A stretch of DNA of 5,001 nt, taken from Corynebacterium sp. GTDB taxonomy: Bacteria > Actinomycetota > Actinomycetes > Mycobacteriales > Mycobacteriaceae. Position numbers and translations under genes: made by a program. Below the pieces are notes generated by a model. That model was not told the origin of the DNA and made no database searches. It saw only the letters and a program-made list of their open reading frames with translations. The stretch is from positions 6,756 through 11,756 of the forward strand of contig NZ_JAUMTY010000021.1 of the NCBI RefSeq assembly GCF_030530965.1, read 5' to 3'. Every line of letters begins with the position of its first letter. Positions within the stretch are counted from its first letter, which is position 1. Shown piece after piece: positions 1 to 4,045 of the stretch.

Positions 1-542
1 AAACGGGCAGCTACGCCGACGAACCCGAAGCCCAGGCCCGAGATGACCGACAGAATGATCCCGGTCGCCATTGTCCACCGGGGCTGAGACGCGACGACGC
101 ACGCCGCCGCCACCGCAGCAAGGGGAATCGCGAGGGCGCACAAGCCCCAGCCGACCCACCACGCGACAGCTCGCGCCGGGCCTTCCTCCGCCGTCACACC
201 CAGGACAATCAGGCCCGCGACCAGCACAGCAACGGCTATGACCTCGTGCGCGGTGAGGCGTTGATGAAGCACAACCACCGCCAGCACAGCGGTCACCGCG
301 ACCGACGACGCCACCGTCGACTCGACAAGAAAAAGAGGCAGGGAGTGCAATGCCAATGCCGACATAAGGAAGCCGAGGAAGTCGCACACCAAGCCGAGGC
401 CGTACAGCCATCCGGCGCGAATACGGCGACCCCACGACGAGCCGGCCGGAAGCGTGGCGAGCCGACCCACCGCGATAGCCTGCAAAATCGTGGCCCCGCC
501 GTAGGCAATCGCGGCGCACACGGCACCGATGTAGGCGAACAT
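1..542 (-). CDS. DMT/EamA-like membrane transporter, N-terminal part (cut by left edge)
   Basis: The minus strand is open from an ATG at 542-540 to the window edge, giving 180 codons with no stop, so the gene is partial at its 3' end. The protein is very hydrophobic, with about six predicted membrane helices. They lie roughly at residues 2-22, 44-70, 72-93, 97-116, 126-150 and 156-178, joined by short loops such as HQRLTAHE. The stretch LPLFLVESTVASSVAVTAVLA resembles the helix-3 region of drug/metabolite transporters, which export small molecules or metabolites across the inner membrane. That family usually has about 10 helices and 280-300 residues, so roughly the last third is missing. There is no Shine-Dalgarno sequence. 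An in-frame GTG 12 bases upstream is an alternative start, and the next in-frame codons lead back to a stop. The gene lies 116 bases downstream of the HTH gene on the same strand. The substrate is unknown, and the family call is by resemblance only. Confidence 0.72.
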   Translation of the reverse strand, partial: MFAYIGAVCAAIAYGGATILQAIAVGRLATLPAGSSWGRRIRAGWLYGLGLVCDFLGFLMSALALHSLPLFLVESTVASSVAVTAVLAVVVLHQRLTAHEVIAVAVLVAGLIVLGVTAEEGPARAVAWWVGWGLCALAIPLAAVAAACVVASQPRWTMATGIILSVISGLGFGFVGVAAR

Positions 543-658
543 AGTGAATGTCACACGCTGATACGCTACTCGGTGCTTGATTATCGACGTATTTACCGGG
601 CGTGCTCACCGACGGAGTAACTCTGCGGCAACGGGCGCTCCACAGAGCGTAGGGTTGT
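543..658. other. Spacer between HTH gene and transporter gene; no PIN toxin remnant seen
   Basis: This 116-base gap is where the PIN-domain partner of an excisionase-like antitoxin would normally begin. Three-frame translation of the minus strand shows no PIN start region with its early acidic residue, and all but one frame is soon stopped. A short hairpin with arms CGCTC and GAGCG lies at about 636-650, with no T tract. The minus-strand motifs GATAAT and TAGCGT upstream of the transporter start are possible -10 elements, but neither is convincing. Confidence 0.4.
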
Positions 659-1144
659 CTAGGACGTCGTCGATCGTTCGGGGTGATATAAGCGCATCTC
701 TTCCGAGAGTGCTGTTAATTCGTCGGCAGCCTTGCACGTAGTGATGTCCCGTGCGCGCTTGTACTCTTCCACGTCGCTCGCATAGACGCGTCGATGAGCA
801 CCCACTTTGTGCCCGGGAAGTGTCCCTTCGTCGATAAGTTTTACGACATAGGGGCGAGAAACGTTGAGGAGATCGGCGGCTTGCTGCGTCGTTAATTCCG
901 CATGCTCAGGAACGATGGAGATCGGCTGGCCAACGGCCGCATTCTTAAGCACCTCTCGTAATTCGCGAGCGACATGGCGGGGCAAGGTGATGCTTTCGCC
1001 CGACGGCTCAAGAGTGACGTCGATAGATTGTTGTGGGGATTTATCTAGCACGTGGTTGAGCTTGCGAAGTGTCTCACGTGAGACAGCGACGTCTGATCGC
1101 TCGGCAGTGACGTCGTGTTCTTGCTGTGTGTTGTCGGTCGCCAT
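659..1144 (-). CDS. Excisionase-type helix-turn-helix protein, orphan antitoxin-like
   Basis: A 161-residue protein reads from ATG 1144-1142 to TAG 661-659. Residues 83-132 form a winged HTH of the excisionase/HTH_17 (MerR-like) type: ELTTQQAADLLNVSRPYVVK leads into the recognition helix, followed by the wing GHKVGAHRRVYASDVEEY. The N-terminal part (about 20-80) and the helical C-terminal tail (about 134-154, ending EEMRLY) match the layout of actinobacterial antitoxins encoded just before a PIN-domain RNase toxin. In such pairs the antitoxin binds its own promoter and neutralises the toxin. Here no toxin gene follows: 116 bases of spacer lead to an unrelated transporter gene. The protein may be an orphan antitoxin left after toxin loss, or a stand-alone regulator. 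The start has no Shine-Dalgarno sequence but sits at the right distance from a -10-like hexamer for a leaderless mRNA. The HTH call is firm, the antitoxin link is inferred from family resemblance. Confidence 0.85.
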   Translation of the reverse strand: MATDNTQQEHDVTAERSDVAVSRETLRKLNHVLDKSPQQSIDVTLEPSGESITLPRHVARELREVLKNAAVGQPISIVPEHAELTTQQAADLLNVSRPYVVKLIDEGTLPGHKVGAHRRVYASDVEEYKRARDITTCKAADELTALSEEMRLYHPERSTTS

Positions 1145-1185
1145 GGAGACAACCTATCGAATAAACGAAATATCCGAAACGATAT
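1145..1185 (-). promoter_or_regulatory. Promoter and candidate operator of the HTH gene
   Basis: On the minus strand TAGGTT (1156-1151) lies six bases before the ATG at 1144, so transcription would begin at or next to the start codon (leaderless). TTCGGA, 16 bases further upstream, is a weak -35 candidate. It lies inside an inverted repeat with arms ATATC and GATAT and a 6-base spacer (1170-1185). On the plus strand the tetramer CGAA starts at 1158, 1166 and 1175, which gives a set of spaced half-sites. This arrangement suits autoregulation by the HTH protein, which is an inference. Confidence 0.45.
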
Positions 1186-1238
1186 GGTGGGAGAGGGAAT
1201 TACATGTGAGCCAGAAACTCTCAGAGCGACTCCCCCAA
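1186..1238. repeat. Imperfect 53-bp direct repeat, copy 1
   Basis: This copy aligns without gaps to 2106-2158 (offset exactly 920), with 39 of 53 positions identical. The best-conserved blocks are GAGGGAAT near the left end and GAGCGA followed by TCCCCC near the right end. Many of the differences are transitions. Its ends can pair partly (TGGGAG with CTCCC plus extra Cs). It abuts the inverted repeat upstream of the HTH gene and marks the left limit of the AT-rich islet. Confidence 0.6.
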
Positions 1239-1516
1239 TAGAGCTCTTTTAGCTGTCTTGCTACCCACTTTCGGGTGTGTCAAATTCGATATAGAACAGC
1301 TGAGACGCCCTCAAAAGACCCTCGGGTATTAAACTGAGGTTTGCCTAACTCATTTGCCCGTAGAAAGAAGTTCAATATTTCATAAAAGTCGGAAATCTCT
1401 AGATCTGTTAATCATGACGGCAACGGCTCTCTCCTACAGTGCACGCTACATTTCTACGTAGGCGTTACCGCAGGATTCACCCCCACTTCTCCAGCTGAAC
1501 ACACTGAGGGATGCTC
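1239..1516. other. AT-rich non-coding stretch before the four-helix protein gene
   Basis: No protein gene is supported here. The stretch holds small dyads (ACCCA...GGGT at 1262-1278, ACCC-TC-GGGT at about 1319-1328, CCTAC...GTAGG at about 1433-1462) and the DtxR-like box at 1335-1353. If transcription starts near the box, the downstream gene has a leader of about 170 bases, long enough for RNA-level control. A 15-codon frame (ATG 1414, stop 1459-1461) lacks a ribosome-binding site and is not called. I recognise no riboswitch. Confidence 0.45.
1327..1353 (+). promoter_or_regulatory. DtxR/IdeR-like operator with overlapping -10 candidate
   Basis: TGAGGTTTGCCTAACTCAT at 1335-1353 matches the DtxR consensus TTAGGTTAGCCTAACCTAA at 14 of 19 positions, including the central GGTT-GCCTAAC core apart from one base. 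DtxR is the corynebacterial ferrous-iron-dependent repressor. TATTAA at 1327-1332, just upstream, is a possible -10 element, so bound repressor would cover the transcription start of a rightward transcript. No good -35 is visible. The likely target is the membrane-protein gene starting at 1517. Binding is inferred from the motif alone. Confidence 0.42.
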
Positions 1517-1882
1517 ATGAACACAAAATACGCTTTCACCTTTTTATTGGCAGTCTTTTATGCAATATGCACCGCAATGACTGCAGGCTCTCAGCTTGTT
1601 GAGAACATTAATGAGAACACTGCCAAGGTTATTATCAACAGTCTCCTATTGGTCTTAGTCGCCGTCGTTTCCATAATTTTGGTAGCTATGTTTCAATGTA
1701 AACGCTCCCCTGTAGAGTTCAATCGCGTATCCATAACGTGTTTCACAGCTATTTACGTGATAGCGGTCCTGGTCAGCAGACTACCTTTAGCGACGCTTCT
1801 TTTCCCAGTATGCATGTTTGTCGGATTCATAGCTGTTCCGAGCTATCAAAATTGGCTTAAATCCGCTAGCGAGTCTTCGTGA
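1517..1882 (+). CDS. Small four-helix membrane protein, function unknown
   Basis: I do not recognise this family. The protein has 121 residues if translation starts at ATG 1517. An ATG at 1511 would give 123, but the Shine-Dalgarno GAGG (1506-1509) lies one base from that ATG and seven from 1517, so 1517 is preferred. Four hydrophobic segments are visible, at about residues 4-23 (after a short NTKY lead), 37-60, 70-88 and 89-107. The first loop is acidic (LVENINENTAK), the second is basic (CKRSPVEFNR), and the tail is a short hydrophilic NWLKSASESS. There is no lipobox and no catalytic motif. The base composition is clearly more AT-rich than lpd next door, which suggests foreign origin. A DtxR-like box lies about 165 bases upstream, so iron-responsive expression is possible. 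Small helical-bundle proteins like this include immunity proteins and transporter subunits, but nothing here decides between them. Confidence 0.7.
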   Translation: MNTKYAFTFLLAVFYAICTAMTAGSQLVENINENTAKVIINSLLLVLVAVVSIILVAMFQCKRSPVEFNRVSITCFTAIYVIAVLVSRLPLATLLFPVCMFVGFIAVPSYQNWLKSASESS

Positions 1883-1890
1883 TAATTTGT

Positions 1891-1916
1891 GGGCTTCTGT
1901 TAAGAAGAAGTCCCCT
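1891..1916 (+). terminator. Possible terminator after the four-helix protein gene
   Basis: GGGCTTCT at 1891-1898 can pair with AGAAG-T-CCC at 1906-1914, giving an 8-bp stem with one bulged T and a 7-base loop. An alternative 5-bp stem, CTTCT-GTTA-AGAAG, overlaps it. The hairpin begins nine bases after the stop codon of the upstream gene. Only a weak T-containing run (CTTATCT) follows, so intrinsic termination is uncertain. Confidence 0.35.
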
Positions 1917-2010
1917 TATCTCCATAGAAGACGGTGCGATAATCGTCGCCGATCTAAGCAGAGCTACTCATTCAGGAGAGAACACATCGCCATTTGCGCG
2001 AATCATGTCT
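1917..2010. other. Spacer between hairpin and resolvase remnant
   Basis: I see no supported gene here. A plus-strand frame from a TTG at 1887 to 2102 translates to arginine-rich sequence with no recognisable domain and runs antisense to the resolvase remnant. A small hairpin, TCATG-TCTT-CATGA, spans 2004-2017 across the end of that remnant. The minus strand below 2011 shows no continuing recombinase sequence. Confidence 0.35.
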
Positions 2011-2103
2011 TCATGAATAGAGCGTGGTGTGGGCAATACTTAAACGTCGAGCAGCCTTCGTTTTCGGCACCCCCGCACCAATCCGCTCTTGTGTCTGAAT
2101 AAG
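2011..2103 (-). pseudogene. Serine resolvase/invertase C-terminal HTH remnant
   Basis: Reading the minus strand from about 2103 to the TGA at 2013-2011 gives LIQTQERIGAG followed by VPKTKAARRLSIAHTTLYS and a stop. This matches the DNA-binding HTH at the very C-terminus of serine resolvases and DNA invertases (TnpR/Pin type), which typically read AAGVPKTxIARxLGISRTTLYR. The stop lies where those proteins normally end, so this is the natural 3' end of such a gene. The catalytic N-terminal domain, with its serine nucleophile and arginines, is absent. Upstream codons (2104-2160) read into the direct repeat and do not look like a recombinase. Only about 30 codons survive, with no start, so no functional enzyme is made. 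It points to a transposon or other mobile element once present here. Recognition is by motif. An unrelated HTH such as an IS-element or MerR fragment is less likely. Confidence 0.6.
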
Positions 2104-2105
2104 GA

Positions 2106-2158
2106 GGCGGGGGAGGGAATCACACGCGAGCTCAAAGCCATCTGAGCGAATCCCCCCA
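2106..2158. repeat. Imperfect 53-bp direct repeat, copy 2
   Basis: This is the partner of 1186-1238 (39/53 identical, no gaps). It has the stronger fold: GGGGGA (2109-2114 region) can pair with TCCCCC (2151-2156), and inside it GCTCA (2130-2134) can pair with TGAGC (2143-2147). It lies between the resolvase remnant and the lpd promoter and marks the right limit of the AT-rich islet. It may be a dispersed extragenic palindrome, an insertion scar, or a shared regulatory site. Confidence 0.6.
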
Positions 2159-2177
2159 CGGCTATTGCCCCCATTAC

Positions 2178-2214
2178 CTGAAATCTCGGTGGCAGCGTCG
2201 TATCCTAAAAACCG
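2178..2214 (+). promoter_or_regulatory. lpd promoter, leaderless type
   Basis: TATCCT at 2201-2206 is a good corynebacterial -10 hexamer (TAnnnT). CTGAAA at 2178-2183 matches four of six bases of TTGACA with a 17-base spacer. Seven bases separate the -10 from the GTG at 2214, so the transcript should start at the start codon. The lack of a Shine-Dalgarno sequence before 2214 agrees. No clear RamB or GlxR site is seen. The nearest hint is a single TGTGA half-site inside repeat copy 2. Confidence 0.55.
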
Positions 2215-3623
2215 TGGCTGAACATTATGACGTAGTTATCCTTGGTGCAGGTCCCGGCGGATATGTGGCGGCTATTCGCGCCGCTCAGTTGGGCAAAAAA
2301 GTTGCGATTGTGGAGAAGAAGTATTGGGGCGGTGTGTGCCTGAATGTGGGCTGCATCCCGTCTAAGGCACTCCTTCGCAACGCTGAATTAGCGCACACGT
2401 TCACGCACGATGCCAAGACATTTGGCATCTCAGGCGACGTGTCGTTCGACTTCGGCGCTGCTCATAAGCGCTCCAGGAAGGTGTCCTCCAACATCGTGAA
2501 GGGCGTCCACTTCCTGATGAAGAAGAACAAAATCACCGAAGTCCACGGCCAAGGCACCTTCACCGACGCACACACCATCGAGGTGTCCGACGGTGACGAC
2601 GCCGGCAAAACCCTCACGTTCGATAACTGCATCATTGCGACGGGTTCCGTCGTGAAGACGCTCCCAGGTATCGAGCTCAGCAGCAACGTCGTCTCCTATG
2701 AGGAACAGATCCTTAACGACGAACTCCCGGAGTCGATGGTCATCGTCGGCGCGGGCGCGATCGGCATGGAATTCGCCTACGTGCTGGCAAACTACGGCGT
2801 GGATGTCACCATCGTCGAGTTCATGGACTCCGTCCTGCCCAACGAGGACAAGGACGTCTCCAAGGAGATCGCCAAGCAGTACAAGAAGCTCGGCGTCACT
2901 GTCCTGACCGGACACAAGACCACAGCCGTGCGCGACAAGGGCGACTCCGTCGAGGTCGACATTGAGAAGAAGGACGGGTCGAAGCAGCAGACGCTGACCG
3001 TGGACCGCGTTCTCGTCTCGGTCGGGTTCGCCCCGCGCGTCGAGGGCTACGGCCTGGACAAGACCGGCGTCGAACTCACCGACCGTGGCGCAATCGCCAT
3101 TGATGACTTCATGCGCACCAACGTCGACGGCATCTACGCCATTGGCGACGTCACCGCGAAACTGCAGCTAGCCCATGTGGCCGAAGCGCAAGGCGTCGTG
3201 GCTGCCGAAACCATCGCCGGCGCAGAGACCGAAACCCTGGGCGACTACATGATGATGCCCCGCGCAACGTTCTGTAACCCGCAGGTGGCGTCGATGGGGT
3301 ACACGGAAGCCGCCGCGAAAGAGAAATTCTCCGACCGCGACATCAAGGTCGCCAGCTTCCCCTTCACCGCGAACGGCAAGGCGCAAGGCCTCGGCGAGCC
3401 CGCTGGCTTCGTGAAGATCGTGACCGATGGCGAATATGGGGAAATCCTCGGCGCGCACATGGTCGGCTCCAACGTCTCCGAGATGCTGCCGGAACTGACC
3501 CTCGCGGCCCGCTACGACCTGACCGCTGAAGAAATCGGGCGCAACGTTCACACCCACCCGACCCTGTCTGAGGCTATTAAGGAAGCGGCAGAAGGAACGC
3601 TGGGTCACATGATCAACCTCTGA
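2214..3623 (+). CDS. lpd: Dihydrolipoamide dehydrogenase (E3)
   Basis: This 469-residue flavoprotein re-oxidises dihydrolipoyl groups using NAD+ (EC 1.8.1.4). It is the shared E3 subunit of the pyruvate and 2-oxoglutarate dehydrogenase complexes in the cytosol. Visible motifs in order are the FAD-binding GAGPGG (11-16) with Glu34, the redox-active disulfide CLNVGC (Cys42, Cys47), IATGS (141-145), the NAD-binding GAGAIG (179-184), the second FAD motif YAIGD before TAKLQLAHVAEAQG, and the catalytic pair His448/Glu453 in HTHPTLSE. All are intact, and the length is normal. The sequence closely resembles Lpd of Corynebacterium glutamicum from memory, including DYMMMPRATFCNPQV. The GTG start is chosen because the family begins (M)xEHYD and because the -10 element sits at leaderless distance. 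The gene looks monocistronic, with an islet upstream and hairpins downstream. Identification is firm. Confidence 0.97.
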   Translation: MAEHYDVVILGAGPGGYVAAIRAAQLGKKVAIVEKKYWGGVCLNVGCIPSKALLRNAELAHTFTHDAKTFGISGDVSFDFGAAHKRSRKVSSNIVKGVHFLMKKNKITEVHGQGTFTDAHTIEVSDGDDAGKTLTFDNCIIATGSVVKTLPGIELSSNVVSYEEQILNDELPESMVIVGAGAIGMEFAYVLANYGVDVTIVEFMDSVLPNEDKDVSKEIAKQYKKLGVTVLTGHKTTAVRDKGDSVEVDIEKKDGSKQQTLTVDRVLVSVGFAPRVEGYGLDKTGVELTDRGAIAIDDFMRTNVDGIYAIGDVTAKLQLAHVAEAQGVVAAETIAGAETETLGDYMMMPRATFCNPQVASMGYTEAAAKEKFSDRDIKVASFPFTANGKAQGLGEPAGFVKIVTDGEYGEILGAHMVGSNVSEMLPELTLAARYDLTAEEIGRNVHTHPTLSEAIKEAAEGTLGHMINL

Positions 3624-3629
3624 GGCGGG

Positions 3630-3648
3630 CCTGCCGCGTCCCGGCAGG
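3630..3648 (+). terminator. GC-rich hairpin after lpd
   Basis: CCTGCCG (3630-3636) and CGGCAGG (3642-3648) form a perfect 7-bp stem with a 5-base loop, seven bases after the lpd stop codon. No T tract follows. It may terminate weakly or protect the mRNA 3' end. A second dyad follows at 3699-3724. Confidence 0.5.
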
Positions 3649-3698
3649 ACACTCAGGAAGATGCCCCTCCACAGAAACGCACTCGCTCCCACGCAGAA

Positions 3699-3724
3699 CC
3701 CCGCTCAGCGACACTGAGTAGGGG
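3699..3724 (+). terminator. Second hairpin between lpd and the small Cys protein gene
   Basis: CCCC-G-CTCAG-CGACA-CTGAG-TA-GGGG forms a 5-bp upper stem and a 4-bp lower stem separated by a small internal loop. Its GGGG arm is part of the GGGGAGG purine run (3721-3727) just before the next gene's GTG. The structure could therefore hide that ribosome-binding sequence as well as, or instead of, terminating transcription. The regulatory reading is inference. Confidence 0.35.
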
Positions 3725-3728
3725 AGGT

Positions 3729-3956
3729 GTGCGCGATTACCAGGGGAAACTTCCCCGTCGTCCGCGCAATTCGCGTCGGCGAAAAAAGAGCCACCCCGAC
3801 GCGCGCTGCCCAATCCGGTTCGGCGAACCCTGCACCGCGTGCCAACCGGGAACCAGCGGGCCGGCCGACTGCCAACTTGTGCAAATGGTGCGCATGGACC
3901 CCGAACTCATGGAACGCATGCGCCAGATGAACCTGGCACACCGGCACATGTCCTAA
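3729..3956 (+). CDS. Small conserved four-cysteine protein (DUF6767-like)
   Basis: This 75-residue protein has a strongly basic N-terminus (PRRPRNSRRRKK, 9-20) and a conserved-looking core CPIRFGEPCTAC (27-38) that continues through QPGTSGPADCQLV. Cysteines lie at 27, 35, 38 and 48 (C-x7-C-x2-C-x9-C), a spacing that could bind one zinc ion. From memory, similar short actinobacterial proteins of unknown function share CPIRxGEPCxxCxPGxxGPxDC, and I link them to DUF6767 with moderate confidence. The role is unknown. The basic arm suggests contact with nucleic acid, which is inference. The GTG at 3729 is the only plausible start after the lpd stop in this frame. A GGGGAGG run ends just one base before it, so the start may be leaderless or poorly spaced. 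The gene follows lpd by 105 bases and converges on the binding-protein gene. Confidence 0.72.
   Translation: MRDYQGKLPRRPRNSRRRKKSHPDARCPIRFGEPCTACQPGTSGPADCQLVQMVRMDPELMERMRQMNLAHRHMS
3743..3756 (+). repeat. Palindrome inside the start of the small Cys protein gene
   Basis: GGGGAAACTTCCCC is a near-perfect dyad (arms GGGGA and TCCCC, 4-base loop) covering codons 5-10 of the small gene. With the purine run at 3721-3727 and the hairpin at 3699-3724 it makes the translation-start region unusually structured. It could be a protein-binding site or simply chance. Confidence 0.3.
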
Positions 3957-3987
3957 GCCACGCCGCCCAGGCCGCGGGGGCCGGTGC

Positions 3988-4045
3988 CCGCCTGCGTGCG
4001 GTTTACTCAGCCTTCGTGGGATTAGTCCGCTCGCGTGCGGTTACT
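3988..4045. terminator. Tandem near-identical hairpins between convergent genes
   Basis: Two copies of the same small stem-loop are present: CCGC-CTGCGT-GCGG followed by TTTACT (3988-4007), and CCGC-TCGCGT-GCGG followed by TTACT (4027-4045). A GCGTGCGGTT direct repeat links them, and the second copy overlaps the TAA of the leftward gene. The position between two converging genes suits a bidirectional transcription stop, although stems are short and T runs weak. Another GC-rich dyad, GCGGG...CCCGC, lies at 3974-3991. Confidence 0.45.

Noticed and set aside
246..620. 124-codon plus-strand frame
   Set aside because: It is rich in Arg, His and Gln and antisense to the open, clearly membrane-protein-like minus frame at 1-542.
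1186..1238. tRNA or tRNA fragment as an integration site
   Set aside because: The GC-rich ends suggested an acceptor stem, but no T-loop GTTCGA motif, anticodon arm or CCA-adjacent layout can be drawn in either copy.
864..1241. 125-codon plus-strand frame
   Set aside because: It is antisense to the well-supported HTH gene and has no domain-like sequence.
1260..1320. Terminal inverted repeat of an insertion sequence (around GGGTGTGTCAAATTCG)
   Set aside because: It recalls some IS ends, but no matching inverted partner is found in the islet and no transposase remnant lies beside it.
1414..1461. 15-codon frame (MTATALSYSARYIST) as a leader peptide before the four-helix gene
   Set aside because: No ribosome-binding site, no run of a regulatory amino acid and no attenuator-like paired hairpins.
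1887..2102. 71-codon plus-strand frame with TTG start
   Set aside because: It has no ribosome-binding site, an arginine-rich sequence without domains, and lies antisense to the resolvase remnant.
2121..2135. GlxR (cAMP-receptor type) site upstream of lpd
   Set aside because: Only one TGTGA half-site is present; the TCACA partner at the correct spacing is missing.
2430..2915. 161-codon minus-strand frame inside lpd
   Set aside because: It is a shadow of the intact lpd coding sequence in a GC-rich gene.
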